A DNA stretch of 52,914 nucleotides, from positions 1-52,914 of the forward strand of contig NZ_CALBWS010000039.1 in assembly GCF_937468385.1 (NCBI RefSeq). Reading direction: 5' to 3'. The notes under the pieces are model-generated. The model was not told the DNA's origin. It saw only the letters and a program-made list of their open reading frames with translations, and ran no database searches. This DNA is from Neobacillus rhizosphaerae (GTDB lineage Bacteria > Bacillota > Bacilli > Bacillales > Cytobacillaceae). Positions 41,269 through 49,548 of this stretch are shown here, one piece after another; the stretch's first letter is position 1, and every line of letters begins with the position of its first letter. The position numbers were made by a program, and so were the translations under genes.

Positions 41269-43227
41269 ATGAATCGGATTTTCCGTAATACCATCTTTTA
41301 TTTATTGATATTTTTAGTCATTATTGGCGTAGTGAGCTTCTTTAATGGAAGCAATGAACCGACCGATCATATTTCATATGATAAGTTCGTTCAGCAATTA
41401 GAGAGTGGTGAAGTAAAATCATTTTCGATGCAGCCTGAACGAGGGGTTTATGAAGTTCGTGGTGAGCTTCAAGTGAAAAATAAAAAGTTTATAACCTATA
41501 TTCCTAACAGCGAAAAGATTTTGGATCGTATTGATAAGTCAGATTCAAAAGTGGAAGTGATGCCGGCAAAGGAAACTAGTGGCTGGGTTACCTTTTTTAC
41601 ATCAATTATTCCGTTCGTGATTATCTTTATTTTATTTTTCTTCTTATTAAACCAAGCTCAAGGCGGCGGCAGCCGTGTCATGAACTTTGGTAAATCGAAA
41701 GCAAAGCTTTATAACGATGATAAGAAAAAGGCTCGTTTTAAAGACGTTGCAGGTGCAGATGAGGAAAAAGCTGAATTAGTTGAGGTCGTCGAGTTCCTTA
41801 AAGACCCACGTAAATTTGCTGAACTAGGAGCACGGATTCCAAAAGGTGTCCTTCTTGTCGGACCTCCAGGGACAGGTAAAACATTACTTGCCCGTGCGGT
41901 TGCCGGTGAGGCGGGTGTTCCGTTCTTCTCCATCAGTGGTTCTGACTTCGTTGAAATGTTTGTTGGGGTCGGAGCATCCCGTGTCCGTGATTTATTTGAA
42001 AATGCAAAGAAAAACGCGCCATGTATCATTTTTATCGATGAGATTGACGCTGTAGGGCGACAGCGTGGTGCAGGTTTGGGCGGCGGTCACGATGAGCGCG
42101 AACAAACCTTGAACCAATTGCTAGTTGAAATGGATGGATTCGGTGCAAACGAAGGGATTATTATTGTTGCGGCAACCAACCGTCCGGATATTCTCGACCC
42201 TGCACTTCTTCGTCCGGGACGTTTCGACCGTCAAATTACCGTTGACCGACCAGATGTAACTGGACGTGAGGCAGTTCTTCGAGTCCATGCCCGTAATAAG
42301 CCATTAGATGAATCTGTAAATTTAAAAAATGTGGCCATGCGTACACCGGGCTTTTCCGGTGCAGACCTAGAAAACTTATTGAATGAAGCGGCCCTAGTGG
42401 CAGCCCGTCAAAATAAGAAGAAGGTCGATATGACTGATATTGATGAAGCAACCGACCGTGTTATTGCTGGACCAGCGAAAAAGAGCCGCGTCATTTCGGA
42501 AAAAGAACGTAATATTGTTGCCTTTCATGAAGGTGGTCATACCGTTATTGGTTTGGTGCTCGATGAAGCCGATATGGTTCACAAGGTAACGATTGTACCG
42601 CGTGGTCAAGCCGGCGGCTATGCTGTTATGCTTCCAAGAGAAGATCGTTATTTTATGACCAAGCCGGAATTGCTTGATAAGATTGTTGGATTATTGGGCG
42701 GCCGTGTAGCTGAAGAAATTGTTTTTGGTGAAGTAAGTACTGGTGCCCATAATGACTTCCAGCGTGCGACAGCAATTGCTCGTAAGATGGTTACTGAATA
42801 TGGCATGAGTGATAAGCTTGGTCCACTTCAGTTTGGTCAGGGATCAGGTGGTCAGGTTTTCCTTGGTCGTGATATTCATAATGAACAAAATTATTCAGAT
42901 GCAATTGCTTATGAAATTGACCTTGAAATTCAACGCATTATCAAAGATTCTTATGAAAGAGCAAGACAGATTCTCACTGAAAATCGCAATAAATTAGATC
43001 TCATTGCGAAAACCCTTCTTGAAGTGGAAACTCTTAATGCTGAGCAAATAAGATATTTAGTTGATCATGGTCATATGCCGGATCCATCTATCAGCTTAGA
43101 AGCTGTGAGGATTGAACCAAAAAAGGCAGAAGATGTGAAAGTAAACATTGGTACGAAAAAGGATGAGGTCGCAAAAGAGGAAAAATCCTTTTTGGAAACC
43201 CCTCCTGACGAAATTGATTATAAGTAA
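41269..43227 (+). CDS. ftsH: ATP-dependent membrane zinc protease FtsH
   Basis: Hexameric AAA+ protease that degrades membrane and regulatory proteins and influences sporulation (Spo0E turnover in B. subtilis). 652 residues. Two membrane segments (about 8-26 and 110-130) flank an external domain. Walker A GPPGTGKT is at 198-205, Walker B is IIFIDEIDAVG, SRH has ATNRPDILDPALLRPGRFDRQ, and the zinc site is H420EGGH424. GGAGGAGG precedes ATG 41269. The C-terminal tail is acidic and variable. Confidence 0.98.
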   Translation: MNRIFRNTIFYLLIFLVIIGVVSFFNGSNEPTDHISYDKFVQQLESGEVKSFSMQPERGVYEVRGELQVKNKKFITYIPNSEKILDRIDKSDSKVEVMPAKETSGWVTFFTSIIPFVIIFILFFFLLNQAQGGGSRVMNFGKSKAKLYNDDKKKARFKDVAGADEEKAELVEVVEFLKDPRKFAELGARIPKGVLLVGPPGTGKTLLARAVAGEAGVPFFSISGSDFVEMFVGVGASRVRDLFENAKKNAPCIIFIDEIDAVGRQRGAGLGGGHDEREQTLNQLLVEMDGFGANEGIIIVAATNRPDILDPALLRPGRFDRQITVDRPDVTGREAVLRVHARNKPLDESVNLKNVAMRTPGFSGADLENLLNEAALVAARQNKKKVDMTDIDEATDRVIAGPAKKSRVISEKERNIVAFHEGGHTVIGLVLDEADMVHKVTIVPRGQAGGYAVMLPREDRYFMTKPELLDKIVGLLGGRVAEEIVFGEVSTGAHNDFQRATAIARKMVTEYGMSDKLGPLQFGQGSGGQVFLGRDIHNEQNYSDAIAYEIDLEIQRIIKDSYERARQILTENRNKLDLIAKTLLEVETLNAEQIRYLVDHGHMPDPSISLEAVRIEPKKAEDVKVNIGTKKDEVAKEEKSFLETPPDEIDYK

Positions 43228-43236
43228 TTTGTGACT

Positions 43237-43265
43237 GAGTGCTTCCCCTGAAGCACTCTTTTTTT
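43237..43265 (+). terminator. Terminator of ftsH
   Basis: GAGTGCTTC / GAAGCACTC, 9-bp perfect stem with a four-base loop, then seven Ts. Confidence 0.93.
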
Positions 43266-43335
43266 CACGCCTATACGATTTATGGTATGATGTTGGCATG
43301 TTAAAAAAGAAAAATCCGAAAAGTGAGTGATAGAT

Positions 43336-44103
43336 TTGATTTTCGTATTTGATGTGGGTAATACCAATATTGTTCTAGGCGTTTATGATGGGGATGAACT
43401 TAAATACCATTGGCGGGTTGAAACGAATCGAAACCGCACTGAAGATGAGTTTGGAATGAATATTAAGGCTTTGTTTGATCACTCCGGCCTCAATTTCTCC
43501 GATATTGACGGGATTATTATTTCATCAGTTGTTCCTCCAATCATGTTCGCACTAGAAAGAATGTGCCAAAAATATTTCCATATTAAGCCGCTCATTGTTG
43601 GACCAGGAATAAAAACAGGCTTGAATATTAAATATGAAAACCCTAGGGAGGTTGGTGCTGACCGAATTGTCAATGCAGTTGCTGCCATTCATGAGTATGG
43701 AAGCCCCCTAATTATAGTCGATTTCGGAACAGCAACCACTTATTGTTATGTGAATGAGGAACGTCAATATTTAGGTGGTGCGATAGCTCCTGGTGTAGGT
43801 ATCTCGACAGAGGCCCTTTATTCGAGAGCGGCCAAATTACCGCGAATTGAAATTGCCCGCCCTGAAGGGGTAATTGGGAAAAACACTGTGGCAGCCATGC
43901 AAGCCGGTATTGTCTATGGGTATGTTGGACAAGTAGAGGGAATTGTCAAACGGATGATGGAGCAAAGCGATAAGAACCCAACTGTGATTGCGACGGGAGG
44001 GCTAGCCCCATTAATTGCTCAAGAATCGAAGATCATTGATGTAGTTGACCCATTTTTAACTTTAAAAGGATTACAGCTTATTTATAAACGAAATATAGGA
44101 TAA
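43336..44103 (+). CDS. coaX: Type III pantothenate kinase
   Basis: Phosphorylates pantothenate, first step of coenzyme A synthesis; potassium-dependent and not feedback-inhibited. 255 residues from TTG 43336, preceded by AAGTGAG; GTG 43327 is an alternative. ASKHA-fold motifs: FDVGNTNIVLGVY (phosphate 1), PREVGADRIVNAVAA, VDFGTATTYCYV (phosphate 2) and GGAIAPGVGIS. It may be co-transcribed with hslO, although repeat A8 separates them. Confidence 0.96.
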   Translation: MIFVFDVGNTNIVLGVYDGDELKYHWRVETNRNRTEDEFGMNIKALFDHSGLNFSDIDGIIISSVVPPIMFALERMCQKYFHIKPLIVGPGIKTGLNIKYENPREVGADRIVNAVAAIHEYGSPLIIVDFGTATTYCYVNEERQYLGGAIAPGVGISTEALYSRAAKLPRIEIARPEGVIGKNTVAAMQAGIVYGYVGQVEGIVKRMMEQSDKNPTVIATGGLAPLIAQESKIIDVVDPFLTLKGLQLIYKRNIG

Positions 44104-44107
44104 CCTA

Positions 44108-44258
44108 GTAAGAAAAGCGTAAGCTTCCTTTGCGCGGCGTACACTAGCCGCTTGGCGCTCCTCGAAAAAGCTAACGCTTTTCCTTCGTGCGAGGTATCGC
44201 TTCCGAAGCTTATTCTTATGGAGCTGGACAATTCTCGAAGTCAAAATTTATATTTCTT
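44108..44258 (-). repeat. Family A intergenic repeat, inverted, variant insert (copy A8)
   Basis: On the + strand it starts GTAAGAAAAGCGTAAGCTTCC and ends GGAGCTGGACAATTCTCGAAG followed by TCAAAATTTATATTTC, the reverse complement of the family ends. The interior has GCGGCGTACACTAGCCGC, related to the GTACT / ACGCCGC module. It fills the coaX-hslO gap. Confidence 0.85.
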
Positions 44259-44282
44259 TGCTTTTTGGAAGGGGGTTTTACA

Positions 44283-45161
44283 ATGAAAGATTATCTTGTT
44301 AAGGCACTAGCCTTTGATGGTAATATTCGAGCATACGCTGTTCGCACAACGGAAACAGTTAGTGAGGCGCAGCGCCGTCATCAAACATGGCGGACGGCTT
44401 CAGCCGCGCTTGGCCGCGCGATGACCGCAGGGGTCATGATGGGTGCCATGCTTAAGGGTGAAGATAAACTAACGATAAAAATCAATGGCGGCGGTCCGCT
44501 TGGTCCAATTGTGGTTGACAGTAATGCGAAAGGGGACGTTCGCGGCTATGTAACAAATCCTGAGGTTGATTTTGAATCAACCGAGCATGGTAAGCTCGAC
44601 GTCCGCCGCGCTGTTGGAACGGACGGTATGTTAGCTGTTGTCAAGGATATAGGACTCCGCGACTTTTTTTCCGGTCAGGTTCCACTTGTATCAGGAGAAT
44701 TAGGAGAGGACTTTACTTATTATTTTGCAACGTCTGAACAGGTACCTTCATCGGTTGGTGTTGGGGTTTTGGTTAATCCGGACGATACTATTTTAGCGGC
44801 AGGGGGATTTATTTTCCAATTGATGCCTGGAACTCCAGATCCAATTATTTCGAAACTAGAAGAACGGTTAAAAACGATTGAGCCTATTTCGAAATTAATT
44901 GAACGAGGGCTAGTACCTGAGCAAATCCTTGAAGAGCTTTTTGGAAAAGAGCAAGTGAAGGTGTTAGAAACTTTGCCGGTTCAATTCCAATGTAATTGTT
45001 CAAAGGACCGCTTTGCTAATGCTATTGCGAGCTTAGGGACTGCGGAAATAAATGCGATGATTGAAGAAGACGGCCAGGCTGAGGCTCATTGCCACTTCTG
45101 TAATGAAAAATACCTCTTTTCGAAGGAAGAATTAGAGGAGCTTAAAAAGGCTACCAAATAA
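44283..45161 (+). CDS. hslO: Redox-regulated chaperone Hsp33
   Basis: Oxidation-activated holdase that protects unfolding proteins during oxidative heat stress. 292 residues from ATG 44283 (GGAAGGGGG upstream); the frame is open to 44187 but that part is repeat A8. The N-terminal core has MKDYLVKALAFDGNIRAYAV and INGGGPLGPIVVDSNAKGDVRGYV. The C-terminal zinc switch is QCNCSKDR ... CHFC, four cysteines as expected. Confidence 0.97.
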   Translation: MKDYLVKALAFDGNIRAYAVRTTETVSEAQRRHQTWRTASAALGRAMTAGVMMGAMLKGEDKLTIKINGGGPLGPIVVDSNAKGDVRGYVTNPEVDFESTEHGKLDVRRAVGTDGMLAVVKDIGLRDFFSGQVPLVSGELGEDFTYYFATSEQVPSSVGVGVLVNPDDTILAAGGFIFQLMPGTPDPIISKLEERLKTIEPISKLIERGLVPEQILEELFGKEQVKVLETLPVQFQCNCSKDRFANAIASLGTAEINAMIEEDGQAEAHCHFCNEKYLFSKEELEELKKATK

Positions 45162-45189
45162 GCTTTTATAGAAGATTAGAAAAGTTATT

Positions 45190-45430
45190 GACTAGGTCAG
45201 TGCCTAGCGGCTAGTGTACTTCACGCTTCTCCCTAAGATAAATTAACAGTGGATTGCTTTCGCTCTCTGTGTTTTATTTAGCTAATCAGAGTTTATTTCC
45301 TGAATTCTGAACGCATCATTCAACTTCGCCTCTGTCAGCGCCTTACGGCTTGCCAGTCGGCGAGTTTTCATTTATCTCAGTCGAAGCATTCCAGTCCTTA
45401 GGCCGCTAAACAGGCGCTTGCGCTTTTCTT
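45190..45430 (+). repeat. Family A intergenic repeat, longest form (copy A9)
   Basis: The left end is diverged; from GCCTAGCGGCTAGTGTACTTC it follows copy A11, including CCCTAAGATAAATTAACAG and GCTCTCTGTGTTTTA. It then carries about 60 extra bases containing GCCTTACGGC, rejoins at TCTCAGTCGAAGCATTCCAGTCC, and ends AGGCGCTTGCGCTTTTCTT. It ends two bases before the first possible yacD start and occupies most of the hslO-yacD gap. Confidence 0.8.
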
Positions 45431-45446
45431 AATGGGGGAGAGAAAT

Positions 45447-46346
45447 TTGGGGAAAAAGCAGCTTTGGATGGTTATTGCTGCCCTTATTATGCTGAATTGC
45501 CTGACTCTTGTCTTTTTCCTATCGAAGGTGAATGAAGCATCTGGAGTATTGGCCAATGAAGAGGCCGTAGCAACGGTAGGGAAAGTGACGATCTCAAGAC
45601 AGGATTGGCTTAATGAACTAGAAGCAAGGTATGGAAAAGATGTTTTAAAGGAAATGATAGATCAAAGGGTTATTGAAGAAATGGCAGCAAAATATAAGAT
45701 AAAAATATCTGATCAAGAGGTTGAACGGGAATTCAGAATGCTCCAAACCACTAATCATTCTTTTAGCCAAAAAAACATCAAGAATGAGAAAAAGTGGAAG
45801 GAACAAATTCGTGCTAGCCTTCTTTTAGAAGAACTTTTGACCAAAGACGTTGTCGTATCGAATAAAGAGTTAAAAAGCTATTATGCAAAAAATAAAAGCC
45901 TTTTCAATGTTCCAACTTTCTATCATATATCACATATTATTGTAAAAACAAAAAAAGAGGCAGAGAAGGCTTCAAAGGAACTGTCTCAAGGTTCAAGTTT
46001 TTCTGCATTAGCAATGGAACGTTCTATTGAAGAGTTTTCAGCTAATGAAGGTGGGGATATTGGGTATATTAGTGAAGAGGATGAGCGTTACCCTAAGCCC
46101 TATATTGAAACTGCAAAGAAGCTGAAAAAGGGTACATACAGTAAACCAATTAAGGTGGAGCAAGGGTACGCACTTTTAAAACTCGAAGGGAAAATTAACG
46201 GGAAAAATTATTCTTACGATGAAGTTAAAGAAGAAATTCGCCGGCAAATTGCTCTCGAGCAAATGAAATCACCTGCTTCTGCCGCTACCTTTTGGGATGA
46301 AGCAAAGGTGGACTGGTTTTATGGCAGCAATAATAAGTCAAACTAA
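45447..46346 (+). CDS. yacD: PrsA-like peptidyl-prolyl isomerase YacD
   Basis: A membrane-anchored parvulin-type foldase-like protein, 299 residues from TTG 45447. An N-terminal uncleaved or cleaved signal segment (about residues 5-25, LWMVIAALIMLNCLTLVFFL) is followed by a SurA-N/PrsA-like helical region and a rotamase domain (~160-250: YHISHIIVKTKKEAEKA, GGDIGYISEED, QGYALLKLEGK). No LxxC lipobox is seen, so it is probably not a lipoprotein. TTG 45447 has GGGGGAG 5-8 bases upstream; ATG 45432 has none because repeat A9 ends there. Confidence 0.88.
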   Translation: MGKKQLWMVIAALIMLNCLTLVFFLSKVNEASGVLANEEAVATVGKVTISRQDWLNELEARYGKDVLKEMIDQRVIEEMAAKYKIKISDQEVEREFRMLQTTNHSFSQKNIKNEKKWKEQIRASLLLEELLTKDVVVSNKELKSYYAKNKSLFNVPTFYHISHIIVKTKKEAEKASKELSQGSSFSALAMERSIEEFSANEGGDIGYISEEDERYPKPYIETAKKLKKGTYSKPIKVEQGYALLKLEGKINGKNYSYDEVKEEIRRQIALEQMKSPASAATFWDEAKVDWFYGSNNKSN

Positions 46347-46376
46347 AAGCACAGGAGCATTTCTGTGTTTTTCTTT
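46345..46376 (+). terminator. Terminator of yacD
   Basis: AAAAGCACAG pairs with CTGTGTTTTT, with a G-U pair, then TCTTTT; it overlaps the stop codon. Confidence 0.7.
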
Positions 46377-46389
46377 TATCCCTTATTGG

Positions 46390-46518
46390 TTGGCAGTAAG
46401 ACGCCCACATCAAGACCTTAAGGAAACTAAGCGGGGGATTAAGGGCCTGGAAAATCCCGATTGGTGCAACTAAAAATTAGTGGAGGATGAGCAGAACCCC
46501 ACTGATAAAGTTTCACTT
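46390..46518. other. Structured noncoding block upstream of cysK, possible insertion-element remnant
   Basis: About 130 bases with three successive stems: GGGATT (46435-46440) with AATCCC (46453-46458); ATTAGTGG with CCACTGAT around 46476-46505; TAAAGT / ACTTTA (46506-46520). No open frame covers it. GTGG...GAGCAGAACCCCAC followed by GTTTCACTTTA reminds me of right ends of IS200/IS605-type elements or of their guide-like RNAs, but I cannot confirm this. It lies between the yacD terminator and the cysK promoter. Confidence 0.45.
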
Positions 46519-46562
46519 TATTAATTTGCTGAAAAGTTCATAAATTTCTCCATTCAAAATGA

Positions 46563-46592
46563 TTGACAAAACAAGTATAAAACTGGTAAATT
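46563..46592 (+). promoter_or_regulatory. Sigma-A promoter of cysK
   Basis: TTGACA (46563-46568), 18 bases, TAAATT (46587-46592) with TGG before the -10 as an extended element. Confidence 0.65.
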
Positions 46593-46599
46593 CTATATA

Positions 46600-46622
46600 A
46601 ATCCAATAAAAATACTCGGAAT
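46600..46622 (+). promoter_or_regulatory. Candidate CymR operator of cysK
   Basis: ATCCAATAAAAATACTCGGAAT resembles the CymR site (TnCCAAT ... ACTnGGAAT). It sits just downstream of the cysK -10, where the CymR-CysK repressor complex would control its own cysK gene. The consensus is recalled, not aligned. Confidence 0.45.
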
Positions 46623-46635
46623 AGAGGTGCCCTTT

Positions 46636-47562
46636 ATGGTTCGTGTTGCAAATTCAGTAGCCGATTTAGTCGGCCAAACACCAATTGTTAAGCTAAACAG
46701 ACTAGTAGATGAAAACAGTGCAGAGGTATATTTAAAGCTTGAATATTTTAATCCTGGCAGTAGCGTTAAGGACCGAATCGCTTTAGCGATGATTGAAGCA
46801 GCTGAGGAACAGGGGTTAATTAAGCCAGATATTGATACGATTATTGAGCCTACGAGCGGAAATACAGGTATTGGGCTAGCGATGATTGCTGCAGCAAAGG
46901 GATATAAAGCCGTTTTTGTTATGCCTGAGACAATGAGCTTAGAGCGACGAAATCTGCTTCGTGCATATGGGGCTGAGCTGGTGTTAACACCTGGACCAGA
47001 AGGGATGAAAGGGGCAATTGCCAAGGCTGAAGCACTTGTAAAGGAACATGGGTATTTTCTGCCGCAGCAATTTAAGAACGAAGCCAATCCTGAGGTTCAT
47101 CGTAAAACGACAGGTAAAGAAATTGTTGAACAAATGGATCAAGTAGACGGTTTTGTTTCAGGAATCGGAACGGGCGGAACAATCACGGGTGCTGGAGATG
47201 TGCTTCGCGAAAAGTTTCCAAATATCAAAATATATGCAGTTGAACCAGTTGATTCCCCTGTATTATCTGGCGGTAAACCAGGTCCCCATAAAATTCAAGG
47301 TATTGGGGCGGGATTTGTCCCTGATACCCTCAATACCAATATATATGATGAAATTATTCAAGTTGGTACCGAAGAAGCATTTGCTGCGGCAAGACGTGCG
47401 GCAAGAGAAGAAGGGATTCTTGGTGGAATTTCTTCAGGAGCAGCTATACACGCAGCATTAAAAGTAGCGAAGGAACTAGGAAAAGGTAAAAAGGTACTTG
47501 CTATTATCCCTGATAACGGCGAACGTTACCTAAGCACACAGCTATACCAATATGAAGTTTAA
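46636..47562 (+). CDS. cysK: Cysteine synthase A (O-acetylserine thiol-lyase)
   Basis: Makes cysteine from O-acetylserine and sulfide; in B. subtilis CysK also binds CymR as co-repressor. 308 residues from ATG 46636 (GAGGTG upstream). PLP lysine K45 is in GSSVKDR, then PTSGNTGIGLAM (substrate loop), GIGTGGTITGAG (phosphate loop) and GISSGAA. In B. subtilis the next genes are pabB-pabA-pabC; here folP follows directly after a terminator. Confidence 0.97.
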   Translation: MVRVANSVADLVGQTPIVKLNRLVDENSAEVYLKLEYFNPGSSVKDRIALAMIEAAEEQGLIKPDIDTIIEPTSGNTGIGLAMIAAAKGYKAVFVMPETMSLERRNLLRAYGAELVLTPGPEGMKGAIAKAEALVKEHGYFLPQQFKNEANPEVHRKTTGKEIVEQMDQVDGFVSGIGTGGTITGAGDVLREKFPNIKIYAVEPVDSPVLSGGKPGPHKIQGIGAGFVPDTLNTNIYDEIIQVGTEEAFAAARRAAREEGILGGISSGAAIHAALKVAKELGKGKKVLAIIPDNGERYLSTQLYQYEV

Positions 47563-47576
47563 TAAATAAATTAACA

Positions 47577-47609
47577 GTAGCGTTGGCGATTGCCGATGCT
47601 TCTTTTTTT
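47577..47609 (+). terminator. Terminator of cysK
   Basis: AGCGTTGGC pairs with GCCGATGCT using G-U pairs, followed by TTCTTTTTTT. Confidence 0.8.
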
Positions 47610-47671
47610 GTAAACCAATGATTGTTTAGGTATGATAAAATGAGTGAAAAAAAGCTTTGGGGGACTATGGA

Positions 47672-48514
47672 ATGAAATCAGCCCAAGAACAAATCCGGTG
47701 TGGTCCATTTACCTTGGACTTTACAAAAAAAACAATTGTGATGGGAATATTAAATGCCACTCCAGATTCCTTTTCAGATGGCGGTAAATTCAATGGAGTT
47801 GAAAGTGCTGTGAAACGTGCGAAAGGAATGGTAGCAAACGGTGCAGATATCATTGATATCGGCGGGGAGTCCACACGCCCGGGTTTTGCAGCTGTTCCCG
47901 TTGAGGAAGAACTTGAGCGGGTGATTCCAATTATCAAAGCCATTTCCGATCATGTTCAAATACCAATTTCTATTGATACTTATAAAGCAGAGGTAGCGAA
48001 ACAAGCTATAGAGGCTGGTGCCCATATTATTAATGATGTTTGGGGAGCAAAAGCGGATGAAAAGATGGGACGGGTTGCAGCCGAGTATGAAGTACCTATT
48101 ATTTTAATGCATAATCGTCATGACCGAAATTATCAATTATTTATTAGGGATGTAATTAATGACCTGTATGAAAGCATCGCAATTGCAAAAAAAGCTGGAG
48201 TCAAGGATGAGAATATTATCTTAGATCCTGGAATTGGTTTTGCCAAGGACTTTCAGGAAAACCTGCTTATGATGCAAAATTTAGATAAGCTCGTGATGCT
48301 TGGCTACCCTGTCCTTTTAGGAACATCACGTAAAACCATAATTGGACAAGCATTAAATCTTCCAATTGAAGAAAGAATGGAAGGTACTGGTGCAACGGTC
48401 TGCTACGGGATTCAAAAGGGCTGTCAAATCATTCGTATTCACGATGTCAAGGAAATGAGCAGAATGGCCCAAATGATGGATGCTATGATGGGGAAGGGTG
48501 AATTCATTGGATAA
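47672..48514 (+). CDS. folP: Dihydropteroate synthase
   Basis: Joins p-aminobenzoate to the pterin diphosphate; target of sulfonamides (sul in B. subtilis). 280 residues from ATG 47672, with TTGGGGGA 10-15 bases upstream; TTG 47657 is less likely. TIM-barrel motifs: VMGILNATPDSFSDGG, IDIGGESTRPG, SIDTYKAEVA, INDVWGAK, LDPGIGFAKDF and GTSRKTIIG. First gene of folP-folB-folK-yazB-dusB. The pab genes that normally precede it are missing here. Confidence 0.97.
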   Translation: MKSAQEQIRCGPFTLDFTKKTIVMGILNATPDSFSDGGKFNGVESAVKRAKGMVANGADIIDIGGESTRPGFAAVPVEEELERVIPIIKAISDHVQIPISIDTYKAEVAKQAIEAGAHIINDVWGAKADEKMGRVAAEYEVPIILMHNRHDRNYQLFIRDVINDLYESIAIAKKAGVKDENIILDPGIGFAKDFQENLLMMQNLDKLVMLGYPVLLGTSRKTIIGQALNLPIEERMEGTGATVCYGIQKGCQIIRIHDVKEMSRMAQMMDAMMGKGEFIG

Positions 48515-48866
48515 AATATATGTAAATGGGATGGAGTTTTATGGCTACCATGGAGTTTTTCCGGAAGAAAAAGTGCTCGGGCAGCGTTTTACAGTGGATT
48601 TATCGGTTTCTGTTGATTTGAAAAGGGCCGGGGAGACCGATGAGTTGGAATATTCGGTCCATTATGGTGAGTTATATCAATTGTGTAAAGAAATCGTAGA
48701 AGGAAGTCCATATAAATTAGTCGAAGCTGTTGCGGAAAAAATTGCTGGGAGTGTCCTGAATGGATTCCCACTCATATCCGATGTCACGGTAAAAGTAATT
48801 AAACCGGATCCGCCCATTCCTGGTCATTACAAGTCTGTTGCCGTAGAAATTACAAGGGGAAGATAA
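48507..48866 (+). CDS. folB: Dihydroneopterin aldolase
   Basis: Cleaves dihydroneopterin to 6-hydroxymethyl-dihydropterin in folate synthesis. 119 residues from TTG 48507 with AAGGGTGA upstream. The family start MDKIYVNGMEFYGYHGVFPEE, the catalytic glutamate region and lysine in VKVIKPDPPIPGHYKSVAVEI are intact. It overlaps the folP stop by 8 bases; a GTG at 48498 adds three unconserved residues. Confidence 0.95.
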   Translation: MDKIYVNGMEFYGYHGVFPEEKVLGQRFTVDLSVSVDLKRAGETDELEYSVHYGELYQLCKEIVEGSPYKLVEAVAEKIAGSVLNGFPLISDVTVKVIKPDPPIPGHYKSVAVEITRGR

Positions 48867-48868
48867 AA

Positions 48869-49390
48869 GTGGAAAACACAGCATTTATTGCTCTTGGCTC
48901 GAATGTAGGAATCCGTTATGATAATATAACGAAGGCAATTAAACAATTGACTAGTTATGCAGACATACGGTTGGCGAATTTTTCCTCTATCTATGAAACA
49001 GATCCAGTTGGCTATGAAGATCAGGATTTATTTTTGAATATGGTGATTGAGGTTACCACTGATTTGGATGCAAATGAATTATTAGATAGATGTTTAAAAA
49101 CGGAGTTGGAACTTGGGAGAAAAAGGGAAACAAGATGGGGTCCGCGAACAATTGACCTTGACATTCTTCTATATAACCAAGAAAATATTGAAACAGAGAA
49201 GCTTATTGTTCCACATCCAAGGATGTTTGAGCGGGCGTTTGTATTAATTCCACTTATCGAAGTGAAGCCTGCTTTTTTGTGGATGGAAAAGCCTCTTAAC
49301 CAAATGTTAGCTGAATTACCTGATAAAGAAGGAGTCCGAATATGGAAGCAGAAAAATGGGGAAGACGTATTCGAGCCTATCGGAAGCTGA
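48869..49390 (+). CDS. folK: 6-hydroxymethyl-dihydropterin pyrophosphokinase
   Basis: Transfers pyrophosphate from ATP to hydroxymethyl-dihydropterin, the step before FolP. 173 residues from GTG 48869, three bases behind folB (GGGGAAG upstream). Motifs: FIALGSNVG, YETDPVGYEDQDLFLNMV, RWGPRTIDLDILLY and VPHPRMFERAFVLIPL. The last 16 codons overlap yazB in another frame. Confidence 0.97.
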   Translation: MENTAFIALGSNVGIRYDNITKAIKQLTSYADIRLANFSSIYETDPVGYEDQDLFLNMVIEVTTDLDANELLDRCLKTELELGRKRETRWGPRTIDLDILLYNQENIETEKLIVPHPRMFERAFVLIPLIEVKPAFLWMEKPLNQMLAELPDKEGVRIWKQKNGEDVFEPIGS

Positions 49391-49548
49391 AAGGTTACAC
49401 ACAGGAGAGCTTTTCGAGGGAACTAGGTGTATCTGTATCGATTTTAGGGGAGATTGAAAGAGGTAACCGCCTGCCAGCAGGTGATTTACTTGAGAGAATT
49501 GCTCATTCCTTAAAAATAACAATAGATGATTTAGCACCAAAAGAATAA
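49342..49548 (+). CDS. yazB: XRE-family helix-turn-helix protein YazB
   Basis: A single HTH_XRE domain of 68 residues (RIRAYRKLKGYTQESFSRELGVSVSILGEIERGNRLP), target unknown. Start ATG 49342 has AAGGAG and lies 49 bases inside folK, so it is probably translated by coupling. It is conserved in this folate cluster in Bacillus. Nothing else in the operon hints at an effector. Confidence 0.9.
   Translation: MEAEKWGRRIRAYRKLKGYTQESFSRELGVSVSILGEIERGNRLPAGDLLERIAHSLKITIDDLAPKE

Noticed and set aside
41969..43227. FtsH zinc motif HEGGH instead of the common HEAGH
   Set aside because: HEGGH is normal in Bacillus FtsH, so this is not a mutation.
46593..47087. 164-codon minus-strand frame opposite cysK
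   Set aside because: It is a shadow of the cysK coding strand.
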